64,000 nucleotides of DNA, taken from NCBI GenBank assembly GCA_029262855.1, contig JAJCYP010000005.1, forward strand, positions 1 through 64,000, written 5' to 3'. Numbering within the stretch: the first letter of the stretch is position 1; the number at the start of each line of letters is the position of its first letter. Under the pieces are notes generated by a model. That model saw only the letters and a list, made by a program, of their open reading frames with translations. It did not search any database and had not been told where the DNA came from. The stretch is from Bacteroidota bacterium (GTDB taxonomy: Bacteria; Bacteroidota; Rhodothermia; Rhodothermales; UBA10348). The position numbers and the translations under genes were made by a program. Of this stretch, positions 33,479-43,927 are shown one piece after another.

Positions 33479-34447
33479 TCAGACGTGTCGTTCGGCATGG
33501 TACGACGAGCGCACCAGAGGGCCACTTTCCACGTGCTCGATTCCCTTAGCCTCGCCGACTTCCTTGTAGCGCCGGAAAACGTCGGGATGGACGAATTCTT
33601 CGACGGGGAGGTGCATGCGGGTAGGCTGCAGGTACTGACCGATGGTCATGACATCCACGCCGTTCTCGACGAAGTCGTCCATGAGTTGGAAAACCTCTTC
33701 CTCGGTCTCTCCCAGGCCAACCATGATGCCGCTCTTGGTACGCAGTCCCTGGTCTTTCGACCGCTTGAGAACCTCGAGGGACCGTGTGTAAACGGCCTGG
33801 GGTCGGACCCGCTTGTAGAGTCTCGGGACGGTCTCCACGTTGTGGTTCATCAGTTCGGGGAGCGCGTCGATCACCAGTTGCAGGGCGTCCCAGATGCCAC
33901 GAAAATCGGGAATGAGGACTTCCACCGTACAGCCCGGGACCTGCTCGCGAATCAGCCGGATGGTCTCGGAGAAAATCGGAGCGCCTCCGTCCTCGCGTTC
34001 GTCCCGGTTCACGCTTGTGATGACGGCGTGCTGAATGTCCATCACCCGGACGGCCTCGGCCACACGGCGGGGTTCGTCGTAGTCGAGTCCCTCGTCCGGT
34101 CGGCCTGTCTTGACTGCGCAGAAGCCGCAGCTTCGCGTGCACACGTTGCCGAGAATCATGAACGTGGCGGTTCCGGCCGTCCAACATTCGCCCATGTTCG
34201 GACACCGAGCGCTCTGGCAGACCGTGTGGAGGTTGAAATCATCAACCAGGTCCACAATCTGCTTGTACTTCTCGCCGTACGGGAGCTTGACCCGGAGCCA
34301 GTCGGGCCGCTTGCCGCGCTCGTTCATCACCGCCGCCGGCTGGAGGACCGGAAGTTCGAAGGCCATCTCTTCGGGGGCAGAGCTGACCGCCTTCAGGCGG
34401 ACGCCTCCCGGAAGGAGCGGTTTGCGGGTGTTGCTGGTGTTCTTCAT
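33479..34447 (-). CDS. lipA: Lipoyl synthase LipA
   Basis: Radical SAM enzyme that inserts two sulfur atoms into octanoyl groups on lipoyl domains. The 322-residue protein has both iron-sulfur sites: the auxiliary cluster Cys set C77, C82, C88 ([12 protein letters not shown]) and the radical SAM CxxxCxxC set C103, C107, C110 (CTRSCGFC). The C-terminal RSSYHAE supplies the Ser ligand of the auxiliary cluster. The N-terminus has about 40 extra residues before [11 protein letters not shown], where many homologues begin. lipB is not in the window. The start faces the lat gene (divergent). Confidence 0.97.
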   Translation of the reverse strand: MKNTSNTRKPLLPGGVRLKAVSSAPEEMAFELPVLQPAAVMNERGKRPDWLRVKLPYGEKYKQIVDLVDDFNLHTVCQSARCPNMGECWTAGTATFMILGNVCTRSCGFCAVKTGRPDEGLDYDEPRRVAEAVRVMDIQHAVITSVNRDEREDGGAPIFSETIRLIREQVPGCTVEVLIPDFRGIWDALQLVIDALPELMNHNVETVPRLYKRVRPQAVYTRSLEVLKRSKDQGLRTKSGIMVGLGETEEEVFQLMDDFVENGVDVMTIGQYLQPTRMHLPVEEFVHPDVFRRYKEVGEAKGIEHVESGPLVRSSYHAERHV

Positions 34448-34642
34448 GCGCCTCGGGTCAGGGTAGCGCGAAACCCTTCGGCGGGGAGAATTGATCCCAC
34501 TGGGGCAGGCTCACGGGGCGGCGTCTGGTGAAGAATGGTCAAGGACGGACCCGCTACGAATTGCCCCCGTATCTTGCGGCGATGTGGAATCCGCCTGGTA
34601 GTCGGCCGCATCGAACTGAACCCCCTAATTGCAGGACAGAGC

Positions 34643-36040
34643 ATGGAAGCGCTTACGAAATCGGATATCAGACCAGATCAGGTTGCAGACATTTTTCACG
34701 CCCACACCAACGCCAGGGGCATGATGCCGATGGTGCTGGACATGGAGGAAAGTCGCGGTGTGAAGCTCGTCGACAGTGCTTCCGGCCGCACCTATCTGGA
34801 CCTGTTCGGTTTCTACGCTTCCAGTGCGCTAGGGATGAACCACCCGAAAATGACGTCCGACAAGGCGTTCCTTGAGCGTCTCCAGCAGGCAGCCCTGAAC
34901 AAGATCACGAACTCGGATATCCGCACCACGCTCATGGCGCGGTTTCTGAATACGTTCGCCCGCGTCGGTATTCCCGAGTACCTGCCGTATTCGTTCTATG
35001 TGGCTGGCGGCGCGCTGGCGGTCGAGAACGCTCTCAAGACGGCCTTCGACTGGAAGGTGCGGAAAAATTTCCAGAAGGGATACCGCCGGGAAGTGGGGCA
35101 CGATGTGCTCCATTTCGACAAGGCCTTCCACGGACGCAGCGGCTACACGATGTCGCTGACGAACACGGCCGATCCCCGGAAGACGATGTACTACCCGAAG
35201 TTTGACTGGCCCCGGGTCAGCACGCCGAAGGCAATCTTCCCGATTGAGGACAACCTGGCCGACATCGTTCGACGCGAGGAACTCGCTCTGAATCAGGCCA
35301 GGCACTATTTCCAGGCTCGCAAGGATGAGATTGCCTGCGTCATCATCGAGCCCATCCAGGGTGAGGGTGGCGACAATCATTTCAGGAAGGAATTCCTCCA
35401 GGCATTGAAGGATCTCTGCCTCGAAAACGACGCGCTGCTCATCTTCGACGAAGTCCAGACAGGCGTTGGTATCACGGGCGAATTTTGGGCCCACCAGGCC
35501 ATCGGCGTCGAGCCAGACATCATTGCGTTTGGCAAGAAGACCCAGGTCTGCGGAATCCTCGCGGGCCGGCGCCTGGACGAGGTCGAGGATCACGTCTTCA
35601 TCATGGGAAGTCGGATCAACTCCACGTGGGGCGGCAATCTGGTCGACATGGTTCGTTTCGATCGCATCCTTGAGATCATCGAGGAAGACAACCTGATCGA
35701 ATATGCGCGCACGACCGGCGCGTATCTCATGGACGGTCTGCACGCCATGGCAAAGACCTGCAGTTCGGTGACGAACGTTCGTGGGCTTGGTCTCTTCTGT
35801 GCCATCGACCTGCCCTCCAGAGAATTCCGGGACCGACTGCTCCAGCGTTGTTATGACGAGGGCGTCATTATTCTGGGCTGTGGCGAGCAGTCAGTGCGAT
35901 TCCGCACGCCGCTTACGGTGACGACGGATGCGCTGGATCAGGGCCTGGAGGTCCTGACACACGCCATCACCACGATCGAGAAGGAATACCGCCCCTACCG
36001 CGGCGGTGTTGCGCTTCGCGACGTGCTGGCGAACCAGTAG
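34643..36040 (+). CDS. lat: L-lysine 6-transaminase (LAT)
   Basis: Class III PLP aminotransferase that moves the epsilon-amino group of lysine to 2-oxoglutarate, giving 2-aminoadipate semialdehyde. The 465-residue protein has LFGFYASSALGMNHP, YVAGGALAVENALK, FHGRSGYTMSLTNT, IIEPIQGEGGDNHF, LIFDEVQTGVG and the PLP Lys in FGKKTQVCG (about K298/K299). These blocks match the lysine-specific group rather than ornithine or GABA enzymes. The ATG at 34643, behind AGGACAG, is preferred over an upstream start at 34535. It diverges from lipA; no semialdehyde dehydrogenase is adjacent. Confidence 0.92.
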   Translation: MEALTKSDIRPDQVADIFHAHTNARGMMPMVLDMEESRGVKLVDSASGRTYLDLFGFYASSALGMNHPKMTSDKAFLERLQQAALNKITNSDIRTTLMARFLNTFARVGIPEYLPYSFYVAGGALAVENALKTAFDWKVRKNFQKGYRREVGHDVLHFDKAFHGRSGYTMSLTNTADPRKTMYYPKFDWPRVSTPKAIFPIEDNLADIVRREELALNQARHYFQARKDEIACVIIEPIQGEGGDNHFRKEFLQALKDLCLENDALLIFDEVQTGVGITGEFWAHQAIGVEPDIIAFGKKTQVCGILAGRRLDEVEDHVFIMGSRINSTWGGNLVDMVRFDRILEIIEEDNLIEYARTTGAYLMDGLHAMAKTCSSVTNVRGLGLFCAIDLPSREFRDRLLQRCYDEGVIILGCGEQSVRFRTPLTVTTDALDQGLEVLTHAITTIEKEYRPYRGGVALRDVLANQ

Positions 36041-36061
36041 CACTCGGGCAAACCCTGCTGC

Positions 36062-36823
36062 CTACTTGTCTGCCGTGACGCCGGCCATTTCGGCCAGCTT
36101 CTCCGGGGTCAGGCCGGTATTCCGCTCGAACGAGGTCATCGCCATGGTCTGGGTCATGGACTGACCACCGGCCTCCATGCTGCCTTCCTGGATGAAGGGC
36201 ACTTTCAGGCCACCATCAACGTCCATGTACTCGGTGATTTTCATAATCACCATGCCCATGGGGCCCATCGGAGCCTCGGTAGCCACGAGCATGCCTGATG
36301 CCACGTCGTAGTACCGCTTGGCACCGTCGACCGACAGGACATGGGCCATCTTACCGCTGACTTCTTCCTGCTCGAGGACATCCACGGTCAGAGTGTCCAT
36401 TCGGGCGAGAATGTCCAGTTCCTGGAGCGGGTGACTGGAGCTGGGCAGGCCGGCACCGGCGCTCGTCGGCACGCTGTCGGCATCGAAGTCCTGACGCCCG
36501 CCCGGGCCCTCGGTAAAACCGCCCTCAGGGGTCAGGTAGGCCACCGACGAGATGTCGGGAAAGCCGTCCGGAACGCTGATTGCCGTCTGCTTGGCAAGTA
36601 CATAGCCCGGGTAAATAGTCCAGAGCTCGACATCCATCACGATGATGCCCTGGGGCAGTTCAACCGAAACAGACAGCTGCGCGTGCTGGTCCTTGACATC
36701 GGACCACGCCTCGTGACCGCCGACGGCTTCGATGTGCCGCTCAAGGATTTCAGTTGCGGTCTGGGCAACAGTGGAGCCGACGAACACGAGGGCAAAGACG
36801 GCAAGGACGGTAATTCGCTTCAT
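36062..36823 (-). CDS. Exported LolA-fold-like protein of unknown function
   Basis: A 253-residue exported protein; the start at 36823 gives the signal peptide MKRITVLAVFALVFVGSTVAQ. The mature part begins ATEILERHIEAVGGHEAW, a motif I associate with LolA/LolB-like or 'outer-membrane lipoprotein-sorting' folds in Bacteroidota. Then come beta-strand pairs with YDVASGMLVATEAP and a Met-rich stretch (MGPMGMVIMKI; SMTQTMAMTSF). LolA-like proteins bind acyl chains, but this family's role is unknown. It lies after gyrA on the same strand with a 102-base gap and converges on lat. Confidence 0.6.
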   Translation of the reverse strand: MKRITVLAVFALVFVGSTVAQTATEILERHIEAVGGHEAWSDVKDQHAQLSVSVELPQGIIVMDVELWTIYPGYVLAKQTAISVPDGFPDISSVAYLTPEGGFTEGPGGRQDFDADSVPTSAGAGLPSSSHPLQELDILARMDTLTVDVLEQEEVSGKMAHVLSVDGAKRYYDVASGMLVATEAPMGPMGMVIMKITEYMDVDGGLKVPFIQEGSMEAGGQSMTQTMAMTSFERNTGLTPEKLAEMAGVTADK

Positions 36824-36925
36824 GAATAGACTGGGATGGGAGGATATTATCGGGTATGCCCCAGAGGACACACCGGGGGGGCTACGGAAAATGCAGCGTT
36901 GCGTTACAGTTGCCGCGGAAACGCT

Positions 36926-39496
36926 CTACTCGGCGAGACCATCGACAGCGTCGCCATCGACGACCTCATCGTCGTCGTCCAGAATCACGCGGGTCACATC
37001 GGCGATGGCATCGCCGTCCCGGAGGTTGATCAGCCTGACACCCTGGGTATTGCGGCCCATGGTCCGGATGGTGTCGACCTGCATGCGAATCATGATGCCA
37101 CCCGTGGTGGAGATCATCAGGTCATCGTTCTCCAGAACGCCCTTAACCGACACCAGCACCCCGGTCTTGGAGGTGGCTTTCATCGTGATGATGCCCTTCC
37201 CACCGCGGGTCTGCAGGCGGTAGTCGTCCACTCCGGAACGCTTGCCATAGCCTTTGGCGCTGATGGCGAGGAGATTCCTTTCTGTGCCCTCCTCAATGAC
37301 CACCATGCTGACCACTTTCTGGCCCTCCTTGAGCGACTGCCCACGGACTCCGCGCGACTTGCGGCCCATGGAGCGGACGTCGGATTCCTTGAAGCGGATG
37401 GAGAGCCCGGCCGACGACGCGAGGATTACCTGTGAGTCTCCGCTTGTGAGGTGGGCCTCGAGCAGGAGATCATTTTCTTCGATCACGATGGCAATGATGC
37501 CATCGACGCGCGGACGGCTGAAGGCCTCAAGAGGCGTCTTCTTGACCTTTCCGTTCTCGGTCGCCATGAGAACGAAATGGTTCTCAAGGAAGTCCTGATC
37601 GCGGAAGTCCTCCTTCGTGACCGAGAGGACGGCCCGGACACGGTCTTCCGGATCAATCTGCAGCAGATTCCGAATCGACCGGCCCTTGCTGGTCCGGCTT
37701 CCCTCTGGAATCTGGAACACACGAAGCCAATAGCACTGGCCGTGATCGGTAAAGAAGAGCAGGTAGTCGTGGTTGTACGACACGAAGAGCTGCTCGACGA
37801 AGTCCTCGTCCCGCATGGCAAGGCCACGCGCTCCGACACCGCCTCGTCCCTGTTGACGGTACTCGGACACGCTGGTCCGCTTGACGAGTCCCTGATGGGA
37901 CACCGTTACGACCACCTGATCGGCTTCGATCAGATCTTCGTAGATGATGTCGTCGCCACCTGTGTGGTCGATCTCTGTGCGGCGCTCATCGCCGTACTTC
38001 TCCTGCATCGCGAGCAGTTCATCCTTTATGATCTGCATCTGGAGTTCCTTGCTCGCCAGGATCGACTGGAGACGCTCCATCTCCTGCACGACGGCGCGGT
38101 ACTCGTCCTCGATCTTCTGGCGCTCGAGGCCCGTCAGCCGGCTCAGGCGCAGTTCGAGAATGGCCTTAGCCTGCGCCTCGGAGAGGGTGAACATGGAGCC
38201 GCCGCCGGTGGGCAGTCCGAGTCTCTCCAGTTGGGCCACGGTGAGCTTGTCGGGGAAGACGCCCGCCATCAGGTTATCGCGCGCAATATCCGTATCGGGA
38301 GAGTTGCGGATGATCGTGATGACCGCGTCCAGGTGGTCCAACGCGATCGTCAGCCCCTCCAGGATGTGGGCCCGCTCCTGTGCCTTGCGCAGCTCGTACT
38401 GTGTCCGGCGCACAACCACTTCGTGACGGTGATCCACGTAGTGGTGGATCATGTCTTTGAGGTTCAGGGTGCGCGGACGGCCGCCGACGAGCGCCACCAC
38501 GTTGACGCCGAACGTCTGCTGCAGGGGGGTGAACTTGAAAAGCTGGTTCTGAACCACGGCGGGCATGGCGTCCCGCTTGAGCTCGATCACGATGCGCATT
38601 CCGTCGCGATCGCTTTCGTCACGGAGGTCCGATATGCCCTCAATCCGCTTCTCACGAACCAGATAGGCGATCTTCTCGAGCAGTGTACTCTTGTTGACTT
38701 GGTAGGGAAGCTCGGTCACGATCAGCGCCTGGCGGCCAGGCCTCACTTCTTCCTCGGAGAAGCGGGCCCGCATCACGACCCGGCCACGGCCGGTGTGATA
38801 GGCGAGTCGAACGCCCTGGTAGCCGTAGATGATGCCTCCGGTGGGGAAGTCGGGGGCCGGGATGTGCTCGATGATCTCGTCAATCGAGATCTCCGGGTTC
38901 TCGATGTAGGCAACCACCCCGTTGATCACTTCCGTGATGTTGTGAGGCGGAATCTTGGTGGCCATGCCGACCGCGATACCGTCCGACCCGTTGATCAACA
39001 GGTTCGGAACCGCAGCTGGCAGCACTGTGGGCTCTTCCAGCGAACCGTCGAAGTTCTCCTGGAAGTCGACGGTCTCCTTGCCAAGATCGCGAAGCATTTC
39101 CTCCGCGAGGCGCGTCATTCGGGCTTCGGTGTACCGCATGGCGGCGGCCGAGTCCCCATCGACGGAGCCAAAGTTGCCCTGTCCGTCCACGAGCGGATAG
39201 CGCATCGAGAAATCCTGCGCCATGCGGACCATGGTGTCGTAGACCGCGGTGTCGCCATGGGGGTGGTACTTACCAAGCACCTCACCGACAATACGGGCGC
39301 TCTTCTTGAAAGCAGCGCCGGCCGTCATCCCCAGGTCGCTCATTCCGTAGAGCACACGGCGGTGCACCGGCTTGAGGCCATCCCTCACGTCGGGCAACGC
39401 TCGACTCACGATGACGGACATCGAGTAGTCGATATACGAGGACTTCATTTCGTCCTCGATGTTGATGGGGATTATGCGACCCTGATTGTGTTCCAT
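36926..39496 (-). CDS. gyrA: DNA gyrase subunit A
   Basis: Breakage-reunion subunit of gyrase, which introduces negative supercoils with GyrB. The 856-residue protein has the quinolone-region motif [20 protein letters not shown] and the catalytic Tyr in [11 protein letters not shown] six-blade C-terminal wrapping domain carries the GyrA-box-like QGRGGVG and a later QTRGGKG. Position 83 (E. coli numbering) is Thr rather than Ser and position 87 is Asp. These are natural variants in many phyla and not proof of resistance. It ends in an acidic tail. It diverges from the GDPD gene across a 179-base region. Confidence 0.97.
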   Translation of the reverse strand: MEHNQGRIIPINIEDEMKSSYIDYSMSVIVSRALPDVRDGLKPVHRRVLYGMSDLGMTAGAAFKKSARIVGEVLGKYHPHGDTAVYDTMVRMAQDFSMRYPLVDGQGNFGSVDGDSAAAMRYTEARMTRLAEEMLRDLGKETVDFQENFDGSLEEPTVLPAAVPNLLINGSDGIAVGMATKIPPHNITEVINGVVAYIENPEISIDEIIEHIPAPDFPTGGIIYGYQGVRLAYHTGRGRVVMRARFSEEEVRPGRQALIVTELPYQVNKSTLLEKIAYLVREKRIEGISDLRDESDRDGMRIVIELKRDAMPAVVQNQLFKFTPLQQTFGVNVVALVGGRPRTLNLKDMIHHYVDHRHEVVVRRTQYELRKAQERAHILEGLTIALDHLDAVITIIRNSPDTDIARDNLMAGVFPDKLTVAQLERLGLPTGGGSMFTLSEAQAKAILELRLSRLTGLERQKIEDEYRAVVQEMERLQSILASKELQMQIIKDELLAMQEKYGDERRTEIDHTGGDDIIYEDLIEADQVVVTVSHQGLVKRTSVSEYRQQGRGGVGARGLAMRDEDFVEQLFVSYNHDYLLFFTDHGQCYWLRVFQIPEGSRTSKGRSIRNLLQIDPEDRVRAVLSVTKEDFRDQDFLENHFVLMATENGKVKKTPLEAFSRPRVDGIIAIVIEENDLLLEAHLTSGDSQVILASSAGLSIRFKESDVRSMGRKSRGVRGQSLKEGQKVVSMVVIEEGTERNLLAISAKGYGKRSGVDDYRLQTRGGKGIITMKATSKTGVLVSVKGVLENDDLMISTTGGIMIRMQVDTIRTMGRNTQGVRLINLRDGDAIADVTRVILDDDDEVVDGDAVDGLAE

Positions 39497-39555
39497 ATAG
39501 TGGCAAACGGCGTGCGTCTCCGGCCCGTTTCGGGTACTTTTGGAGCGCGCAGGGA

Positions 39556-39571
39556 GGTCCGGACCCGGACC
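39556..39571. promoter_or_regulatory. 16-bp near-palindrome upstream of gyrA
   Basis: GGTCCGG and CCGGACC flank a 2-base centre, 60 bases before the gyrA start and 105 before the GDPD start. It is the most symmetrical element in this divergent gap. It could be an operator for either gene; no regulator is assigned. The rest of the gap becomes A/T-rich close to the GDPD start. Confidence 0.35.
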
Positions 39572-39675
39572 GTGGCTAGAAAGGCGTTTTCAGACCAGAA
39601 ATGTACGGTTTTTGGGTCATTTTTGCTACTCGGAACGTCGTGCACGGCAGGTCATGTAAACGATTAAAAAACAAT

Positions 39676-40632
39676 ATGTTAAGCAGGCGTTCATTTGATC
39701 CTCTCAACGGCTTCACAATCAGCCCGCCCGGTCAGGCCCGGCGCGGGCCCTTGCCGTGGCTATTATTCCTCCTCGCGCTAATCCCCGTGACCATGGCCGA
39801 AGCCCAACCGAAAACCTATTCCTTCGACCTCCAAGGTCACCGTGGAGCGCGTGGGCTGCTCCCTGAAAACACGCTGCCTGCTTTCGAGAAGGCGCTCGAA
39901 CTGGGAGTCCGGACGCTGGAGTTGGATGTCGGCATTTCGGCCGACTCACAGGTCGTGGTCAGTCACGACCCCGTCATGTCCACAACCATTTGCTCCAACC
40001 CGGACGGCACGCCGGTGGACCGCGAAATCAGACTCTTCGATCTCACCATCGAGGAGATCCGGGCATACGACTGCGGGATGCGCGGCAATCCGAGGTTTCC
40101 GGACCAGGAGCGCATGGCAGCGAGCAAGCCGCTTCTCTCCGAGGTCATAGCCATGGAGCGGCGAGTTTCGGCTGAGCTGGGACGGCAGCCGGCCTTCTGG
40201 AACATCGAGACCAAGTCCACAGCGGCGGGAGACGGCACCTATCACCCCGAGCCGGAGAGTTTTACCCGAATGCTGTACGAGGTGGTGCGGGAGGGGGGCA
40301 TCCAGGACGAGACCGTCATCCAGTCCTTTGATCCGCGAACGCTGCAGGTTCTGCGCGCTCTGGACCCCACCCTGAGGCTGTCGCTGCTGGTGGACGCGCG
40401 CGAGGCCGTCGACCCAGAGACGGCGGTCGCCGAACTGGGCTTCACCCCCGAGGTGTACTCGCCAAACCACGTCCCGTTGACGGCCGACCTCGTCCGGCAG
40501 ATACAGTCCATGGGAATGCAGGTCGTGCCCTGGACGGTCAATGACCCGGCGCGGATGCGGGCCCTTCTGGAAATGGGCGTCGAGGGACTCATCACCGATT
40601 ACCCCGATCGGGCGCTGCCCCTTCGCCGCTGA
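39676..40632 (+). CDS. Glycerophosphodiester phosphodiesterase (exported)
   Basis: Hydrolyses glycerophosphodiesters to sn-glycerol 3-phosphate and an alcohol. The 318-residue protein has an N-terminal signal segment (WLLFLLALIPVTMAEAQ) after a basic leader, then the GDPD core. Key blocks are LQGHRGARGLLPENT, TLELDVG, VVVSHDP, IETK, VIQSFDP and WTVND. The His pair and Glu/Asp metal ligands are all present. The export signal suggests action in the periplasm on phospholipid-derived diesters. Start chosen at 39676, with an A-rich upstream stretch. It ends six bases before the TonB receptor gene, so it probably opens the large envelope operon. Confidence 0.88.
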   Translation: MLSRRSFDPLNGFTISPPGQARRGPLPWLLFLLALIPVTMAEAQPKTYSFDLQGHRGARGLLPENTLPAFEKALELGVRTLELDVGISADSQVVVSHDPVMSTTICSNPDGTPVDREIRLFDLTIEEIRAYDCGMRGNPRFPDQERMAASKPLLSEVIAMERRVSAELGRQPAFWNIETKSTAAGDGTYHPEPESFTRMLYEVVREGGIQDETVIQSFDPRTLQVLRALDPTLRLSLLVDAREAVDPETAVAELGFTPEVYSPNHVPLTADLVRQIQSMGMQVVPWTVNDPARMRALLEMGVEGLITDYPDRALPLRR

Positions 40633-40638
40633 ACGCAC

Positions 40639-42897
40639 ATGAGATACCTACTGGCCGCCGTCGCGGTCATGTGCCTTGCTCTTCCGGCGGCCGCGCAGAG
40701 CACGGCCACGCTCAGCGGCTTCATTCGGGACGCCGATACGGGAGAGACCCTGATTCTGGCCAATGTGATCCTGGCCGGGACGCCCCTGGTCGGGACGTCC
40801 CTGGGGGCCGCCTCCAATACGTCGGGCTACTTCGTGGTGTCGGGTATCCCGGCCGGATCGTATCAGATCATGGCTTCCTATATCGGCTACGAAACCGTTG
40901 TGATGGAGATCACGCTGGGGGAGGGCGAGGAGAGGCGGATGAACATCGAACTGGCCCCGATCGGTCTTCTGGTGGACGAGGTGATCGTCTCGGGAGAGCG
41001 GGAAGGCCTGGAGGACGGGCGCATCGGCGTGAGCCGGATGACCACGGCCACGATCCGGTCGCTGCCCACCATTCTGGAGCCGGACGTCTTTCGTTCCCTG
41101 CAGTTGCTCCCGGGCGTCAAGGCCGCCTCGGACTATTCGAGCGGTCTGTACATACGGGGAGGCAGCCCGGACCAGACGCTGATTCTGCTGGATCACACTA
41201 CGGTATACAATCCGACCCACGTCTTCGGGTTCTTCTCCACCTTCAATCCAGACGCCGTGAAGGATGTCAGGCTGTACAAGGGCGGCTTTCCCGCCGAGTA
41301 TGGGGGCCGCATCGGCTCGGTGGTGGACGTCTACAACAAGGACGGAAACCGCAACCGGTACGCCGGCAAACTGAGCCTGGGGCTACTGGCGAGTCGGGCC
41401 ATGGTCGAGGGGCCGCACAAACGCGGATCATTCATGTTGGCCGTGAGGCGCTCGACCCTGGAGCCGGTACTCGCCGCGCTGCGAAACCAGGACATCGACG
41501 GCATCCCGAACAACTTCTATTTCTACGACATCAACGGAAAGGTGAGCCTGGATCTGGGGCCGGACGACAAGGTCTCTTTCGCGGGGTATGCGGGGCGCGA
41601 CGACGTGGGGATCGAGCCCTTGGAGCTGACGTCGATTGATCTGGCCTATGGCAACCGGACCGGGAGTGTGAACTGGACCCACCTGTTCAGTGATCAGGTC
41701 TTCTCCAACTTCACGTTCACCGCCTCGCGCTATTCCAGCCAGCCTGACCTGACCATCGGCGGAACGCGCATCTCTCGCAACAACACGGTCAACGACTTCT
41801 CCGCGCGGGGCGATCTGGAGTACGTCCCGAATGACCGGCTGGCCTTCAAGGGAGGCTTCTGGGGTGGGATGTTCACGATGCGCCTGAAGGACGTGTTCGA
41901 CGGCGATGAGTCCCTCAATCAGCGTATTCAGGCGCCCTATCTCTCCGTCTACGGGCAGCAGCGCTATCGACCCGGATCGCGGACTGAGATAACTGGCGGG
42001 CTCCGCGCCTCGTGGTTCGGCGAGGGCAGTTATCTGAGGCTGGAACCCCGACTCTCTGTTGAGCATCGCCCGACGGCCGATCTTCGATTACAGGCAGCGT
42101 ACGGCCGTTACTCACAGTTCCTGACGCTGATCAGCAACGAAGTGTTCACCGGACTGGATGTCTGGCTCACCACGGACGATGGGGTCCCGCCAGCTCATGG
42201 CGATCAGTTCGTTGCCGGCGTCAAGTCGTCGCTTCGGGATGGATGGAGCCTGGAGGTCGAGGCCTACTATCGGACGATGCGCGGCCTGTTTCAGCTTGAC
42301 CCCTTCCTCTTGGACGCGGCCGGACTCGACTATTCGGAACTGTTCCACTTCGGGACGGGCGATGCGTCAGGCGTCGAGGTCCTGGTCGAAAAAACGCGAG
42401 GTGGCCTGACCGGGATGCTGGGCTACACACTCGGCGAGACCAATCGAACGTTCCCCAACCTGAATGAAGGAGCGCCCTACGCGCCGAAGTATGACCGCCT
42501 GCACGACGTGAATGCCGTCGCCAACTTCAGGCTGGGAAAGACCTGGAAGGCGACCACGGCTTTCGTCTACGCCACCGGGCAGGCCTACACCGAGCCGGTC
42601 TCCTACTACCGGTTGGTGGACTCGCCGGTGGATAACGTGATCCAGACCGCGCAGATCAGCCGGTTTCAGGGCGCGCGCCTCCCGGCCTATCACCGTTTGG
42701 ATATCGGGTTCACCAAGAGTGCCCGCTTCTTTGGCTTTGCCGACTACGAGTTGCAGCTGCAACTGCTGAACGTCTATGCCCGCAGGAACATCTGGTTCAG
42801 GTTCTTCGAGTTCAACGAAGACGGAACGGTAGAGCAGACCACGGTCCCTCAGATTCCCGTTCCGGTCCCCAACATTGCGTTCACGCTGACCTTCTGA
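40639..42897 (+). CDS. TonB-dependent receptor with CarboxypepD_reg-like N-domain
   Basis: A 752-residue outer-membrane receptor; signal peptide MRYLLAAVAVMCLALPAAAQ. Residues about 22-110 are a CarboxypepD_reg-like sandwich (LSGFIRDADTGETL, ASYIGYETVVMEI). A plug follows (about 115-240; VFRSLQLLPGVKA, GLYIRGGSPDQTLILLDH, VRLYKGGFPAEYGGRIGSVVDV), then the barrel with a C-terminal aromatic strand (IAFTLTF). Such receptors import large or scarce nutrients, powered by TonB. The substrate cannot be read. The next gene, three bases later, is a DUF4249 lipoprotein, a known partner in Bacteroidota. Confidence 0.9.
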   Translation: MRYLLAAVAVMCLALPAAAQSTATLSGFIRDADTGETLILANVILAGTPLVGTSLGAASNTSGYFVVSGIPAGSYQIMASYIGYETVVMEITLGEGEERRMNIELAPIGLLVDEVIVSGEREGLEDGRIGVSRMTTATIRSLPTILEPDVFRSLQLLPGVKAASDYSSGLYIRGGSPDQTLILLDHTTVYNPTHVFGFFSTFNPDAVKDVRLYKGGFPAEYGGRIGSVVDVYNKDGNRNRYAGKLSLGLLASRAMVEGPHKRGSFMLAVRRSTLEPVLAALRNQDIDGIPNNFYFYDINGKVSLDLGPDDKVSFAGYAGRDDVGIEPLELTSIDLAYGNRTGSVNWTHLFSDQVFSNFTFTASRYSSQPDLTIGGTRISRNNTVNDFSARGDLEYVPNDRLAFKGGFWGGMFTMRLKDVFDGDESLNQRIQAPYLSVYGQQRYRPGSRTEITGGLRASWFGEGSYLRLEPRLSVEHRPTADLRLQAAYGRYSQFLTLISNEVFTGLDVWLTTDDGVPPAHGDQFVAGVKSSLRDGWSLEVEAYYRTMRGLFQLDPFLLDAAGLDYSELFHFGTGDASGVEVLVEKTRGGLTGMLGYTLGETNRTFPNLNEGAPYAPKYDRLHDVNAVANFRLGKTWKATTAFVYATGQAYTEPVSYYRLVDSPVDNVIQTAQISRFQGARLPAYHRLDIGFTKSARFFGFADYELQLQLLNVYARRNIWFRFFEFNEDGTVEQTTVPQIPVPVPNIAFTLTF

Positions 42898-42900
42898 TTA

Positions 42901-43869
42901 ATGAACCGCATTCTTGCATTCGCGCTCGCGGCACTTGGTATTTCGGCCTGTGATTTCGGGGATCCTGGGGTGCACCAACCCGAGCCTGTGGTAGAGGCGT
43001 GGCTGATCGCCGGAGAGGAGATCCCGCCCGTCAGGCTCACCTGGACGCAGAGTGTCGAAACCCGGTACGGGAGCGTCCCTGTCGGCGTTGGTGCTGCCAC
43101 TGTGGTCGTGACGCAACTGGCCTCGCCTGGCGTGCCTGAGCGACGCTTCGACTACGCTTCGGCAGACGTCTGGTCGGACTTCAAAGTTGCGGACGGGATC
43201 TACCTGCCGCTATTGCTCTCTAGGCCGGGTGCTGGAGGCCCGCCGCGGGTCATCGCCGGTGCGACCTACGAACTCACCGCGGATGTTCCGGGCTATCCCA
43301 CTCTCGCTGCCAGGACCATCGTCCCCGGAGGATTTGAAGTCGTAGGCGAGCCCGTTCGCGAAGTCGTGTATCAGTCCACAGAGCAGATCGAGATTGACGT
43401 TTCGGCCAGTAACTACCCTGGCCGTGATGCCGTGTACATCATCTCCATGGAGAGCCTCGACCCTTCCATCGAGGCCCTTACCCCATTTCTTCGCGATGCC
43501 ATTTATTCGATTGCCGGGGACGAGGAATTCGACCCGTCCACGCTGGATCCGGAGGAAATCAGCGACGTGATTTTCCGGTCGTCGCCGCCGCTCAATGAAG
43601 CCAACTGGCAGGTCAATCCGGACGCGAGCATTCGACTCAAGCTGCCGTGGTTCTTCGCCGCGTTCTACGGCGCTCAGGAGATCACTGTGAGTGCGATCGA
43701 CGACAACGTCTGGAACCACTTTCGCTACGTAAATGCGCAGGAAGGGAACGGCGGTTTTGCGCCGGGCGAGATCCCCAACGTCGAGGCGGGCATCGATCAG
43801 GGTCACGGGCTCTTCGGCTCGCTCACACGCGTTCGCAGTCGGGTGGTGATTCTTCGGGAGGACGGCTGA
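42901..43869 (+). CDS. DUF4249-family lipoprotein
   Basis: A 322-residue lipoprotein with lipobox GISAC (Cys17). The order of beta-strand blocks fits DUF4249: PVVEAWLIAGEEIPPVRLTWTQ near the start, then VIAGATYELTADVPGYPTLAA, and a C-terminal ITVSAIDDNVWNHF. Proteins of this family often follow a TonB receptor and are thought to act as its surface or periplasmic partner. The spacing here is three bases after the receptor. It also takes the 'lipoprotein first' place before the giant exported protein, matching the cassette at 28326-32651. Confidence 0.75.
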   Translation: MNRILAFALAALGISACDFGDPGVHQPEPVVEAWLIAGEEIPPVRLTWTQSVETRYGSVPVGVGAATVVVTQLASPGVPERRFDYASADVWSDFKVADGIYLPLLLSRPGAGGPPRVIAGATYELTADVPGYPTLAARTIVPGGFEVVGEPVREVVYQSTEQIEIDVSASNYPGRDAVYIISMESLDPSIEALTPFLRDAIYSIAGDEEFDPSTLDPEEISDVIFRSSPPLNEANWQVNPDASIRLKLPWFFAAFYGAQEITVSAIDDNVWNHFRYVNAQEGNGGFAPGEIPNVEAGIDQGHGLFGSLTRVRSRVVILREDG

Positions 43870-43927
43870 GACTCCGGGCCTCGGGCGCTTATCTGACGCG
43901 GGATTCGGCCGATCCGAACAGGGTAGG

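Noticed and set aside
36926-39496. Thr at the position of gyrase Ser83 as acquired quinolone resistance
   Set aside because: Ser/Thr both occur naturally here and Asp87 is kept; no claim of resistance can be made.
37451-39667. 738-codon open frame opposite gyrA
   Set aside because: Fully antisense to the recognised gyrA. Long antisense frames are common at high G+C, and no signal or domain is seen.
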